A stretch of DNA of 64,000 nucleotides from CAVWSM01 sp963799425 (GTDB lineage: Bacteria > Actinomycetota > Actinomycetes > Jiangellales > Jiangellaceae): the NCBI GenBank assembly GCA_963799425.1, contig CAWCXA010000017.1, positions 124,001-188,000 of the forward strand, written 5' to 3'. The stretch's first letter is position 1. Each line of letters starts with the position of its first letter. Positions 7,552 through 16,773 of the stretch are shown here, one piece after another. Made by a program: the position numbers and the translations under genes. The notes below the pieces were generated by a model that ran no database searches, had not been told where the DNA came from, and was given only the letters and a program-made list of their open reading frames with translations.

Positions 7552-7947
7552 TCAGGTGAGGTCATGCCCAGTGGTGCTGTCGACATAGTCCGGGATCTCG
7601 CCGGTGTGCCGGTCGCCGGTGCTCCTGGTTTCACGCGGCTCAAACATCAGGATCGAGCCGCCAGTCGATGTCGGTTTGTGCTCGACGCCCTTGGGTACGA
7701 CGAACACGTCACCCTGCGTCAGCGACACGGTGGACTCAACACCATCAGCATCACGTACGGCGACGTCGAACTGGCCGTCGAGCACGAGAAAGAACTCGTC
7801 GGTCTGCTCGTGAACATGCCATACGTAATCGCCGAGGACGTGGGCGATCTTGACGTCGTAGTCGTTGATCCGTGCAACGATGCGCGGGCTGTAGACGTCC
7901 GAGAAGGAGGCCAATGCTGCGGTCACGTTGACAGGCTTCGCATCCAT
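7552..7947 (-). CDS. Cupin-domain protein
   Basis: 131-aa single-domain cupin. Motif 1 is HVHEQTDEFFLVLDG (two His, Glu and spacing fit the metal site), and motif 2 is DVFVVPKGVEHKP with the third His. Small cupins of this type bind a divalent metal and include dioxygenases, isomerases and mannose-6-phosphate-isomerase-like proteins; the substrate cannot be told from sequence. It is divergent from the DGPF/sigma operon with a 94-bp gap. The ATG at 7947 has no strong ribosome site. Confidence 0.75.
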   Translation of the reverse strand: MDAKPVNVTAALASFSDVYSPRIVARINDYDVKIAHVLGDYVWHVHEQTDEFFLVLDGQFDVAVRDADGVESTVSLTQGDVFVVPKGVEHKPTSTGGSILMFEPRETRSTGDRHTGEIPDYVDSTTGHDLT

Positions 7948-8041
7948 AGGATCGATTGTGCATGAGCGCTGACGTCGAAATCCTTCCGCCGGATCCGACG
8001 TCTCAGGTGAGGGCGCGCCTACCGACTAGTGGAGGTCAACG

Positions 8042-8434
8042 ATGAAGTACCTCGTGCTGCTGTACGGCAACGACGACAGCTGGGCCTGGGACAAGTGGCC
8101 CAAGGAGACACTCGAAGCAATGAACACGTCCATGACCAACCTCATGGAGGACCTGAGCAAGTCCGGCGAGCTGGTCGGGGGAGAGGGGCTCGCCAGTCCA
8201 GCAAGGACGAAGACCGTGTGGTTCCGCAACGGCACGTCCGTGGTGACCGACGGGCCGTACTCGGAGTCCAAGGAGGTCCTCGCGGGCTATTTCCTGGTCG
8301 ACGTCGAGAGCGAGGACCGGGCGCTCGAGATCGCGAAGCAGATCCACGCCATGGACATCGACCTGCCACCGTCGCAGTACGAGATGCCGATCGAGGTGCG
8401 CCCGGTCGAGCAGGAGGCCGGGATGGAGATGTGA
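8042..8434 (+). CDS. YCII/DGPF-domain protein
   Basis: 130-aa protein; ATG 8042 is preceded by GGAGG. It has the YCII-related fold with the DGPY motif (VVTDGPYSESKEVLAGYFLVD) that names the DGPF group. Such proteins are small ferredoxin-like dimers, and in ECF42 loci one or more are encoded beside the sigma factor instead of a classical anti-sigma factor. Its stop overlaps the sigma start (GTGA), so the two are co-translated. A regulatory partnership with the sigma factor is inferred from this conserved arrangement. Confidence 0.85.
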   Translation: MKYLVLLYGNDDSWAWDKWPKETLEAMNTSMTNLMEDLSKSGELVGGEGLASPARTKTVWFRNGTSVVTDGPYSESKEVLAGYFLVDVESEDRALEIAKQIHAMDIDLPPSQYEMPIEVRPVEQEAGMEM

Positions 8435-9681
8435 CCGATCCTGCCGGCCTCGAGGAGCTGCTGCGCACCCTGACACCGCAGGCCCTCGGGGCCCTCGTAC
8501 GTCGGTACGGCCACTTCGACCAGTGTGAGGACGCCGTTCAGGAGGCGCTGCTCGCGGCCGCATTGCGGTGGCCGCGGGACGGACTGCCGGACAACCCGCG
8601 GGCGTGGCTCATCTCGGTGGCGTCCAGACGGCTCGTCGACCAGATCCGCAGTGACGAGGCGCGGCGCCGGCGCGAGGCAGCGGTCGCCGCGGGAGCGCTG
8701 CCGACCGACCAGGTCGGCCAGCCCGCGGATGAGGCGCTGCCGCCCTCTGACGACACGATGATCCTGCTCTTCCTGTGCTGCCATCCCGTCCTCACGCCAA
8801 GCTCGCAGATGGCGCTCACGCTCCGTGCGGTAGGTGGGTTGTCGACCGCCGAGATCGCGCACGCGTTCCTCGTGCCCGAGACGACAATGGGACAACGCAT
8901 CAGCCGTGCCAAGCAGCGCATCAAGGAGACGCAGGCGTCGTTCCGGATGCCGGCACCGGACGAGTTGGACGACCGGCTGCAGGTTGTCCTCCATGTTCTG
9001 TACCTCATCTTCAACGAGGGCTACACCGCCACCTCAGGCACGGCGCTCGCGCGCGTCGAGCTCAGCGCAGAAGCCATCCGATTGACACGCCAGCTGCACC
9101 GACTGCTCCCAGCCGACGGCGAAGTAGCAGGCCTGCTCGCCCTGATGCTGCTGACCGACGCACGTCGCGTCGCTCGCACGACACGCGACGGCAGCCTGGT
9201 GCCACTTGCCGCGCAGGACCGCACTCTCTGGGACAAGGACGCCATCGCCGAGGGCGTCGACCTGGTGACCGCCGCGTTGCCGCGCGGGCCGGTGGGCCGT
9301 TATCAGCTCCAGGCTGCGATCGCGGCGATCCACGACGAGGCGACCACAGAGGAGGAAACGGACTGGCAGCAGATCCTGGCGCTGTACGACCTGCTCGACC
9401 GCATTGCGCCGGGCCCAATGGTGACGCTCAACCGCGCGGTCGCGGTCGGAATGGTCGACGGCCCACAGGCTGGTCTTGACGCGCTTTCCGGGCTAGACAG
9501 TCAGCTCGGTGACAGCCATCGACTTCTCGCCGTACGGGCCCATTTGCTCGAGCTCACCGGTGACCGTGACGCGGCCATCAGCAGCTACATCGAGGCGGCC
9601 CGCCGCACGACCAGCCTCCCGGAGAAGCGATATCTGAACGCGAAGGCGATCCAGCTGCAGGAATCACAGCGGAATAGCTGA
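8431..9681 (+). CDS. ECF sigma factor with long C-terminal extension (ECF42-like)
   Basis: 416-aa sigma-70 family protein; GTG 8431 overlaps the preceding stop. Sigma region 2 is at about 15-85 (HFDQCEDAVQEALLAAALRW, NPRAWLISVASRRLVD), region 4 at about 120-180 (LTLRAVGGLSTAEIAHAFL, TMGQRISRAKQRIKET). About 230 C-terminal residues are all-helical and TPR/DUF6596-like (YLIFNEGYTATSG, LNRAVAVGMVDGPQAGLDAL). This layout plus a neighbouring DGPF gene fits the ECF42 group, where the extension is thought to control activity. Target genes are unknown; the pirin gene 48 bases downstream may belong to the same unit. Confidence 0.88.
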   Translation: MTDPAGLEELLRTLTPQALGALVRRYGHFDQCEDAVQEALLAAALRWPRDGLPDNPRAWLISVASRRLVDQIRSDEARRRREAAVAAGALPTDQVGQPADEALPPSDDTMILLFLCCHPVLTPSSQMALTLRAVGGLSTAEIAHAFLVPETTMGQRISRAKQRIKETQASFRMPAPDELDDRLQVVLHVLYLIFNEGYTATSGTALARVELSAEAIRLTRQLHRLLPADGEVAGLLALMLLTDARRVARTTRDGSLVPLAAQDRTLWDKDAIAEGVDLVTAALPRGPVGRYQLQAAIAAIHDEATTEEETDWQQILALYDLLDRIAPGPMVTLNRAVAVGMVDGPQAGLDALSGLDSQLGDSHRLLAVRAHLLELTGDRDAAISSYIEAARRTTSLPEKRYLNAKAIQLQESQRNS

Positions 9682-9729
9682 CTGCTGCGCGACGCTTGAT
9701 GGTCAGGTCCAAGAGCTCAGGGAGTCAGA

Positions 9730-10713
9730 ATGCCAGCCATCACGGTCGACGATGTCACGGCCCTGCCTCGCATCCAGATCCCCGAGACAACCGCGAGTCA
9801 GCAGCGACCGGTGCTCGCGCTGACGACGGCGCCCAGCGGGCTGGAGGGAGAGGGGTTCCCCGTTCGACGGGCGTTCGCGGGCGTGGATCTTCGCTACTTG
9901 GATCCATTCGTCCACATGGACCAGATGGGCGAGGTGGACTACGCACCGGGGGAGCCCAAGGGAACCCCGTGGCACCCGCACCGAGGATTCGAGACCGTCA
10001 CCTACATCATCGACGGCACGTTTGAGCACTCGGACTCGAACGGCGGCGGGGGAGTCATCACCAACGGTGACACTCAATGGATGACGGCCGGGGCAGGCAT
10101 CCTGCACATCGAGAAGCCGCCCGAGGCGCTGGTCGTGAGCGGTGGGCTCTTCCACGGGATCCAGCTGTGGGTCAACCTGCCGAAGGCTCAGAAGTGGTCT
10201 CCGCCGCGCTACCAGGATCTGCGCAGCAGCGCCGTCGCACTGCTCACGACACCCGACGGTGGCGCGCTGGTGCGTGTCATCGCGGGTGACGTGGCGGGAC
10301 ACGCAGGCCCTGGGCGGACCTACACACCGATGACCATGCTGCATGCCACGGTCAGCCCCACAGCCCGTGTCGTCCTGCCGTGGCGACCCGACTTCAACGC
10401 GCTGGCGTACGTGCTGGCCGGGCAGGGCCTTGTCGGTGCGGAGCGCCGGCCGATCACCACGGGCCAGCTCGCGGTCTTCGGCCCCGGCGAGGCCGTGACC
10501 GTCGAGGCGGCCGCTGGGCAGGCGAGCCGGACTCCGGAGCTTGACATCCTCGTGCTCGGAGGCGCGCCGATCCGCGAGCCGGTCGCGTGGGCAGGGCCGT
10601 TCGTCATGAATACCAAGGCGGAGGTTCTGCAAGCTTTTGACGACTTCCAGGCCGGCCGGATGGGTCGTATCCCCGCCGTGCACGGCGCGCCGACCGAGGT
10701 CGTCGAGGGCTGA
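9730..10713 (+). CDS. Pirin-family protein
   Basis: 327-aa bicupin; ATG 9730 follows a weak GGGAG. The N-terminal cupin holds the pirin metal signature WHPHRGFETVTYI (about 80-92) with further ligands in TAGAGILHIE. The C-terminal cupin is at about 200-285. Pirins bind Fe or another metal; some have quercetin dioxygenase activity and others modulate pyruvate dehydrogenase or transcription, so the exact role is open. It lies on the same strand as the ECF sigma gene after a 48-bp gap. Confidence 0.88.
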   Translation: MPAITVDDVTALPRIQIPETTASQQRPVLALTTAPSGLEGEGFPVRRAFAGVDLRYLDPFVHMDQMGEVDYAPGEPKGTPWHPHRGFETVTYIIDGTFEHSDSNGGGGVITNGDTQWMTAGAGILHIEKPPEALVVSGGLFHGIQLWVNLPKAQKWSPPRYQDLRSSAVALLTTPDGGALVRVIAGDVAGHAGPGRTYTPMTMLHATVSPTARVVLPWRPDFNALAYVLAGQGLVGAERRPITTGQLAVFGPGEAVTVEAAAGQASRTPELDILVLGGAPIREPVAWAGPFVMNTKAEVLQAFDDFQAGRMGRIPAVHGAPTEVVEG

Positions 10714-10735
10714 CTGCGCGGGCCAGGCGGCGTGG

Positions 10736-11491
10736 TCAGCGCGCCGGCGGTGGCAGGGTCACCCCGAATCCCGCCACCGCGAGGCGCAGCAATACCTGGC
10801 CAGGCTGCAGGAGGTCGGCGATCTTGGCCGCACTGAGCAGCTCCAGCTCCGCCAGCCGGACCCGGTAGGCATCCGGCCCGGCGACGCGTGCGGCCTGTAG
10901 CTCCAACGTGTTGTGCCAGACCTTGCGCCGAGCCTCCCTCAGGAATCGCTTGGTGCCGAGTCGGTTCAAAGGGGTCAGCAACCGGTCCACGACCGAACGG
11001 GCGCCAATCTCCTGGTCCTCAGCAGCGACCCGTGACGACAGAACGCCGTCGATGCGCTCATGGTCGCGGCGCCGACGCTCCAGGAGCGCCTCGTTGCCGA
11101 ACTCCTCGACGGCAATCACACCCAGCAGCGCCTGCGGCAGGTCGTAGTTGACGTGCGCGTTGACGCCCAGCAGTACGTGCCGCAGTGCAGGCAGCTCGGG
11201 TGCTGCGTCGAACGCGAGCCGCCAAGGGCGTGGAACCGACGCGCCGGCACGATCGGCATCGTAGGCGTCGAGGTAGAGCTGGGCGAACACCACGTCCCAC
11301 TCCTCGACCCAGACCGGGTCCTCGAAGAGCCCGTCCTCGATCGCCTGGCCGACCGCCGCGGTCGTGCGCTTGTACGTGCTGAGGAACGTGCGCCGACTCG
11401 AGTCCACCGCAAGCGCGTCCAGGCGCTGCTGCATCTGTTCGAGTACGCCCGCCACACCGGCGGACCCCACCGTGCGCTCGTCGGCGGTCAT
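10736..11491 (-). CDS. DUF5995-family protein
   Basis: 251-aa soluble protein; ATG 11491 has GGAAGGA upstream. It is helical, with the conserved stretch LRHVLLGVNAHVNYDLPQAL at about 103-122 (NAHVNYDL is the family hallmark). The conserved His residues suggest a hydrolase or metal site, but no activity is established for the family. It is 76 bases downstream of the ABC1 kinase gene on the same strand, so they may be co-transcribed. Confidence 0.75.
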   Translation of the reverse strand: MTADERTVGSAGVAGVLEQMQQRLDALAVDSSRRTFLSTYKRTTAAVGQAIEDGLFEDPVWVEEWDVVFAQLYLDAYDADRAGASVPRPWRLAFDAAPELPALRHVLLGVNAHVNYDLPQALLGVIAVEEFGNEALLERRRRDHERIDGVLSSRVAAEDQEIGARSVVDRLLTPLNRLGTKRFLREARRKVWHNTLELQAARVAGPDAYRVRLAELELLSAAKIADLLQPGQVLLRLAVAGFGVTLPPPAR

Positions 11492-11567
11492 CGCAGTCCT
11501 TCCCCAGCTCCGTCAGTCTGTCGTTCGTTCGGAGCCGGTGCGCGGATCGATTGCGAGCGCTGAACCA

Positions 11568-12875
11568 CTAGGCGGGTACGAACCCAGGCATCCACCGCGT
11601 GAGCTCAGCGCGCACCGCGACGTTGGAGCGCATCTGGCAGAGCACCCCGACACCGCCGAGCCACACACGCTGGGTGAGGAACTGCTCAGCCGGCAGTGTG
11701 AGGCCGTCGAGGACGGAGAGCTGCTTCTCGTGGCGGCCGCGGGTCGCGCCGAACACGCTGCGCAACCAAGCTGGTGAGAACGGGAACACCTCGACATCGG
11801 CCGGCTCGGCAAACGGCGCCAGGAACTCGGCCAGATCGGCCGGATCGATGTCGACGCCGCCCCGCAGAAAACGCTCCTCGCGCAGCCCCTGCATGATCGC
11901 GCGCGGCTCCCCGCGGAGCACGATCGAGATGAGCCGCCCGAAGCTGCGCGGCCAGCCACCCGGCAGCGGAAGCACGGCACCGTAGTCGAGCACGCCCAGC
12001 CGTCCGTCGGGGAGCCGCCGGAAGTTACCCGGATGCGGGTCGGCATGCAGCAGGCCGGTGCGGGTGGGACCGGAGAGCAGGAAGCGAAGGTACGCCTCGC
12101 CAATCTCGTCACGGGTGATCTGGTCGGCCTCGGCAGCGATGCGTACGAGTGAGTCCCCTGGCATCCAGTCGGTGACGAGCACGCGCGGCGTCGCCAGCCG
12201 TACATGCGGCACGAACACCTCGGGGTCGCCCTCGAAAACGTCGGCGTACCGCTCCTGCCGCTCGCCCTCCAGCACGTAGTCGAGCTCTTCCAGCAGACGC
12301 CGTCGCAGCTCACCCACGAGCGGCCGAAGCACCCGGCCGGTCCGCGTGAGACCGAAGATTCGGGCGGTGGCGGAGAGGGTGTGCAGGTCGGCCTGTACGG
12401 CCTCGCGTACGCCCGGGTACTGGATCTTGACGGCAACGAGCCGGTCGTCGACGTACGCCTGGTGCACCTGCCCGAGGGAGGCCGCCGCGACCGGCGTGGG
12501 GTCCAGGCGGCGGATCGTGCGCTGCCAGCCGTAGCCGATCTCCTCGCCAAGCACCACCTCGATGTCACCGAACGGGAGGCCTTGGACCCCTTCGGCGAGG
12601 CCGGAGAGTGCCTCCCGCCAGGGGGAGTCGGGGTCGTACAGCGCCGCATCGACAGTCGAGAGGAACTGGCCAGCCTTGAGGGCCACGCCCTTGAGGTCGC
12701 CGAGCACGTGTGCTGCGTGCTCGGCGTTGCCTTCGTCGACCCAGAGGTCGACCTCGTCGGGATCGGCGCCGGCGAGCTTGCGGACCCGGCCGACGGCCGA
12801 GCGGCCAACCGCACCTGCCGACAGACCAGCCAGCCGCGCGACGCGGCCGAACTGGTGGGAAGGCAAATGCGGCAC
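11568..12875 (-). CDS. ABC1/AarF/UbiB-family atypical kinase
   Basis: 435-aa protein started at GTG 12875. It shows the family signature KxGQ as LKAGQFLST (about 66-74), the ASLGQVHQAYV loop (an Ala-rich replacement of the glycine loop), VAVKIQYPG with the catalytic-type Lys, LHADPHPGNF and the metal Asp in VLDYGAVLP. These proteins are UbiB/ADCK-like ATPases linked to quinone or isoprenoid lipid homeostasis; in actinobacteria the partner is probably menaquinone or another lipid, which is inference. There is no membrane segment near the C-terminus. Confidence 0.88.
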   Translation of the reverse strand: MPHLPSHQFGRVARLAGLSAGAVGRSAVGRVRKLAGADPDEVDLWVDEGNAEHAAHVLGDLKGVALKAGQFLSTVDAALYDPDSPWREALSGLAEGVQGLPFGDIEVVLGEEIGYGWQRTIRRLDPTPVAAASLGQVHQAYVDDRLVAVKIQYPGVREAVQADLHTLSATARIFGLTRTGRVLRPLVGELRRRLLEELDYVLEGERQERYADVFEGDPEVFVPHVRLATPRVLVTDWMPGDSLVRIAAEADQITRDEIGEAYLRFLLSGPTRTGLLHADPHPGNFRRLPDGRLGVLDYGAVLPLPGGWPRSFGRLISIVLRGEPRAIMQGLREERFLRGGVDIDPADLAEFLAPFAEPADVEVFPFSPAWLRSVFGATRGRHEKQLSVLDGLTLPAEQFLTQRVWLGGVGVLCQMRSNVAVRAELTRWMPGFVPA

Positions 12876-13047
12876 GCACGAATTGTGACTGGTCCCGGCT
12901 ACTGATGCCGCCCAAGGGTCCGGTGTCGCGTTGCTCGTGGTGCCGGAGTGATCCGTGTGGCAGGATGTGACTCGTCATCTGGGGTTTCCTGCGTTGATAG
13001 CCGAGGCCGCTGGGGAAGGCGCACCTCGAGCCGAGCAGGAGGACCCG

Positions 13048-13542
13048 GTGACGACTCGTGGCGTTCTTTTCGTCCACGCCGCACCGTCGGCGCTCTGCCC
13101 GCATGTCGAGTGGGCGGCCGCCGGTGTCCTTGGCGTACCCGTCAACCTCTCCTGGATTCCGCAACCTGCCGCTCCGGGCACCTATCGCAGCGAGCTGTCA
13201 TGGCAGGCCGACGCGGGCACCGGCGCACGGCTGGCCTCGGCGCTGCGCGGCTGGCAGCTGTTGCGCTTTGAGGTGACCGAAGAGCCCGGGGCCGGCAACG
13301 AGGGGTCGCGCTACAGCTACACGCCCGAGCTCGGCATCTTCCACGCGATGACCGGCGCGCACGGCGACATCCTCATCCCGGAGGACCGCCTGCGAGCAGC
13401 CGTGCTGGCCGCCGCGACCGGCAGCACGATGCTCGAGCTGGAGATCGACAAGCTGCTCGGGCGGGCGTGGGATCAGGAGCTGGAGCCGTTCCGGTACGCG
13501 GGGGAGGGCGCCCCGGTGCGCTGGCTGCACCAGGTGGTGTGA
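13048..13542 (+). CDS. DUF3145 protein
   Basis: 164 aa from GTG 13048, which has AGGAGG 5 bases upstream; the frame is open further upstream without a better site. The sequence (TRGVLFVHAAPSALCPHVEW, RYSYTPELGIFHAMTGAHGD) matches the actinobacterial family DUF3145 along its full usual length. Function is unknown. The gene converges on the fatty-acid synthesis cluster, a neighbour it also keeps in other actinobacteria as far as known, hinting at a lipid-related role. Confidence 0.85.
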   Translation: MTTRGVLFVHAAPSALCPHVEWAAAGVLGVPVNLSWIPQPAAPGTYRSELSWQADAGTGARLASALRGWQLLRFEVTEEPGAGNEGSRYSYTPELGIFHAMTGAHGDILIPEDRLRAAVLAAATGSTMLELEIDKLLGRAWDQELEPFRYAGEGAPVRWLHQVV

Positions 13543-13651
13543 GGCGGAGCGGGCACGATCACGCTGAGCAGCCCGCCGGCCTCCAGACATAGGCGAATGC
13601 GGTGGCTCCGGTGGACACTTGACTTGGCCAGGCGCCGGGCGTGCGCGGCCA

Positions 13652-13668
13652 GGCCCCGCCACGGGGCC
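13652..13668. terminator. Short hairpin between DUF3145 and accD
   Basis: GGCCCCG-CCA-CGGGGCC lies between convergent genes. It has a 7-bp GC-only stem and no T-run, so it is only a tentative terminator. Confidence 0.35.
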
Positions 13669-13750
13669 CTGGCATAGGCAGGTTGCCGCTGGGAGAGCTA
13701 GATACACCTGTCCCCGCAACAACCTGGCTGTTCAGCGTGATCGTTGCCCG

Positions 13751-15181
13751 CTAGAGCGGGATGTTGTTGTGCTGCCCGCGTCGTTGTGGGGCCTCGGCGA
13801 TCGCGCGAGCGAGGGCACTGCGCGTGAGCGCCGGATCGACCACCTCATCGACGACGCCGATCTCGACGGCCTTCTCGACACCGCCGGCGATCTTCTCGTG
13901 CTCGGCGGCGAGCTCGAGCTCGACCTGTGCCCGGTCGTCAGGGTCGACCTCCGCGAGCTTGCGGCGGTGCAGGATGCGTACGGCCGCCACGGCGCCCATC
14001 ACCGCGACCTCGGCGGTCGGCCAGGCGAATACCCGAGTAGCCCCAAGCGAGCGGGAGTTCATGGCGATGTAGGCGCCGCCATAGACCTTGCGGGTCACCA
14101 GCGTCACCCGCGGCACGGTCGCCTCCGCGAAGGCGTGCAACAGCTTGGCACCACGTCGTACGACGCCTTCCCACTCCTGGCCGACACCGGGCAGATAGCC
14201 GGGCACGTCGACCACGACCACGAGCGGCACACCCAGCGAGTCGCACAGCCGCACGAACCGCGCCGCCTTCTCGGCCGACTGCGAATCGAGGCAGCCGCCG
14301 AGGCGCAGGGGATTGTTGGCGATGACGCCGACCGTGCGCCCACCGAGCCGCCCGAACGCGGTGACGATGTTGGGCGCCCACCGCGCATGCAGCTCGACGA
14401 GCGTGCCGTCATCCAGCAGATCGGTGACGAGGGGGTGTACGTCGTAGGCGCGGCGCTTGACGTCGGGCAGGTGAGCGGCCAGCGGCCGGTCGACGACGGC
14501 GTCGACGTCGAGGGTGCCCTGGTTTCCCAGCAATGCGCCGAGTGTCGCGGCCTCGTCGAGGGCGGCTCGCTCCGAGTCGGACACGATGTGTACGACACCT
14601 GACCGCCGGCCGTGCGGCTCCGGACCGCCCAGCCGCTCCATGTCGACGTCCTCACCCGTGACTGACCTGACGACCTCCGGACCGGTGACGAAGATCCGCC
14701 CGGCCGGACCGAGGATGACGATGTCGGTGAGCGCCGGCCCGTACGCCGCCCCGCCTGCCGCCGGACCGAGCACGACCGAGATCTGCGGGATCTTGCCCGA
14801 CGCCCGGGTCATGATGGCGAAGATCTGCCCGACAGCGTGCAGCGAGGTGACGCCCTCGGCGAGCCGCGCGCCGCCGGAGTGCCAGAGTCCGATGATCGGT
14901 ACGTCTTCGGCGAGCGCCCGCTCGTAGGCGGCGACCACCACGGCGCACCCCACCGCACCCATGGCGCCGCCCATCACCGTGGCATCCGAGCTGAACGCGA
15001 CGACCGGCGTGCCCTGCACTCGGCCGACCGCGGCGAGCATGCCGGAGTCGTCGTCGGCGCTGATGAGCTCGCAAGTACCGTCGTCGAGCAGCGCCTCGAG
15101 CCGGGCGCGCGGGTTGCGCGGGTCCTCCTCGCGAGGCAGCTTGGCCGGCTTGCCGGTCGGGCGCTGGTCGACAGCGGTCAT
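13751..15181 (-). CDS. accD: Acyl-CoA carboxylase beta subunit (carboxyltransferase)
   Basis: 476 aa, ATG 15181 with GGAG upstream. It is a two-domain crotonase-fold carboxyltransferase: the N-half has GLWHSGGARLAEGV and GPAAGGAAYGPAL, the C-half has VDVPGYLPGVGQE and RKVYGGAYIAMNS. It transfers carboxyl from biotinyl-AccA to acetyl- or propionyl-CoA, giving malonyl- or methylmalonyl-CoA. Its place as last gene of the fabD-fabH-acpP-fabF cluster argues for an acetyl-CoA role in fatty-acid supply (like AccD6 of mycobacteria). No biotinylated alpha subunit is encoded in the window. Confidence 0.9.
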   Translation of the reverse strand: MTAVDQRPTGKPAKLPREEDPRNPRARLEALLDDGTCELISADDDSGMLAAVGRVQGTPVVAFSSDATVMGGAMGAVGCAVVVAAYERALAEDVPIIGLWHSGGARLAEGVTSLHAVGQIFAIMTRASGKIPQISVVLGPAAGGAAYGPALTDIVILGPAGRIFVTGPEVVRSVTGEDVDMERLGGPEPHGRRSGVVHIVSDSERAALDEAATLGALLGNQGTLDVDAVVDRPLAAHLPDVKRRAYDVHPLVTDLLDDGTLVELHARWAPNIVTAFGRLGGRTVGVIANNPLRLGGCLDSQSAEKAARFVRLCDSLGVPLVVVVDVPGYLPGVGQEWEGVVRRGAKLLHAFAEATVPRVTLVTRKVYGGAYIAMNSRSLGATRVFAWPTAEVAVMGAVAAVRILHRRKLAEVDPDDRAQVELELAAEHEKIAGGVEKAVEIGVVDEVVDPALTRSALARAIAEAPQRRGQHNNIPL

Positions 15182-15195
15182 GTGGTGCTCCGGTT

Positions 15196-16449
15196 CTAAA
15201 GGGTGCGGAAAGCGACCGATACGTTGTGCCCGCCGAAGCCGAAAGCGTTGTTGAGCCCGGCGATCGGACCGTCGGGGAGCCGGCGCGGCTCACCGCGGAC
15301 GATGTCGACATCGACGGCGTCGTCGAGGTCGTCGAGGTTGGCGACTGCTGGGGCGAGCCGCTCGGTCATCGCCTTGACCAAGGCGATGGCCTCGACCGCC
15401 CCGGCCGCGCCGAGCAGGTGCCCTGTCATCGACTTGGTCGCGGTCACGGCCGCATGGTCGGCTGCCTTGCCCAGAACCGTGCGTAGGGCCTGGCTCTCGG
15501 CGACATCGCCCGCTGGTGTCGAGGTGGCGTGGGCGTTGATGTGGCGGACCTCGTCCGCCGCGATGCCGGAGTCCTGCAATGCCAGCTGCAGGGCACGGAT
15601 AACGCCCTTGGAGTCGGGGTCGGGCTGCGCGATGTGGTGCGCATCGGACGTGATGCCATAACCGGCGAGTTCCGCATACGTACGGGCGCCGCGGCGCTCG
15701 GCGTGCTCGGCCGTCTCGAGCACCAGGATGCCCGCGCCCTCACCTAGGACGAACCCGTCTCGACCCTTGTCGAACGGCCGCGACGCGCGCTCCGGCTCGT
15801 CATTGCGCGTCGACAGCGCAGTCATCTGGCCGAACGCTGCCATGGGCAGCGGGTGAATGACGGCCTCGGTTCCACCGGCGACGACAACGTCGACCTCGCC
15901 GCTGCGGAACAGATCGAGCGCAACCGTGAGCGCCTCGTTGCCGGAGGCGCAGGCGCTCACCGGAGTGCGCGCCCCGCCCCGAGCGCCGAACTGGATGCTG
16001 AGCGCTCCGGATGATGCGTTCGGCATCAGCATCGGGATTGCGAGCGGCGAGATGCGTCGCGAGCCCTTCTCCTTGAGGACGTCGTACTGGCTCAGCAACG
16101 TCCACAGTCCGCCCATGCCCGTCGCGATCACGACGGCAACGCGGGTCGGGTCGAGCCCTGCCTCCTCCGCCTTGCCGGAGAACCCGGCGTCGGCCCACGC
16201 CTCGCGTGCAGCCACGGTGGCGAGCTGGCCCGACCGGTCGAGGCGGCGTGCCTCGACGCGCTCCAGCACTTCGGTTGGTTCGACGGCGACGGGGGCGCCG
16301 ATCCGTACGGGGATCAGCTCGATCCAGTCGTACTCGAGCTTCTTGACGCCGGACTGTCCGGCGAGCAGAGCCGCCCAGGTCGACGCGACGTCGCCTCCGA
16401 GAGGCGTTGTCGCGCCGAGACCGGTGACGACGACGCGTGCCTGGGTCAT
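15196..16449 (-). CDS. fabF: Beta-ketoacyl-ACP synthase II
   Basis: 417-aa condensing enzyme of type II fatty-acid synthesis. The catalytic Cys167 is in VSACASGN, the two His lie in INAHATSTPAGD and MTGHLLGAAGAVE, and the glycine-rich end is NNAFGFGGHNVS. It elongates acyl-ACP with malonyl-ACP. The ATG at 16449 starts 5 bases after the acpP stop, and the gene is followed after 14 bases by accD, so the set is a tight operon. Confidence 0.95.
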   Translation of the reverse strand: MTQARVVVTGLGATTPLGGDVASTWAALLAGQSGVKKLEYDWIELIPVRIGAPVAVEPTEVLERVEARRLDRSGQLATVAAREAWADAGFSGKAEEAGLDPTRVAVVIATGMGGLWTLLSQYDVLKEKGSRRISPLAIPMLMPNASSGALSIQFGARGGARTPVSACASGNEALTVALDLFRSGEVDVVVAGGTEAVIHPLPMAAFGQMTALSTRNDEPERASRPFDKGRDGFVLGEGAGILVLETAEHAERRGARTYAELAGYGITSDAHHIAQPDPDSKGVIRALQLALQDSGIAADEVRHINAHATSTPAGDVAESQALRTVLGKAADHAAVTATKSMTGHLLGAAGAVEAIALVKAMTERLAPAVANLDDLDDAVDVDIVRGEPRRLPDGPIAGLNNAFGFGGHNVSVAFRTL

Positions 16450-16454
16450 GTCGG

Positions 16455-16700
16455 TCAGGCCTGCGCCTTCTCGATGAAGGAGACCGCGTCGCCCACGGTC
16501 TTGAGGTTCTTGACCTCGTCCTCGGGGATCGTCACGGCGAACTTCTCCTCCGCGGCGTACACGATCTCGACCATGGAGAGCGAGTCGACGTCGAGGTCGT
16601 CGGTGAACGACTTCTCGAGCTGGACGTCGTCGGCGGGGATGCCCGCGACCTCGTTGACGATCTCGGCCAGGCCGGCGCGAACCTCTTCGGTGGTAGCCAT
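16455..16700 (-). CDS. acpP: Acyl carrier protein
   Basis: 81-aa acidic four-helix protein. Ser40 in DLDVDSLSMVEIV is the 4'-phosphopantetheine site. The start at 16700 gives the normal family length; the frame is open upstream but that part is arginine/proline-rich and unlike ACP. It carries acyl chains between FabD, FabH and FabF encoded by its neighbours. Confidence 0.95.
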   Translation of the reverse strand: MATTEEVRAGLAEIVNEVAGIPADDVQLEKSFTDDLDVDSLSMVEIVYAAEEKFAVTIPEDEVKNLKTVGDAVSFIEKAQA

Positions 16701-16773
16701 CTGTGCTGTTCTCCAGTGGGTTGGGGGTGGGTGGCTCGGTCCGTGCAGACCGTATGACTGTCGGTTTGTCAGA

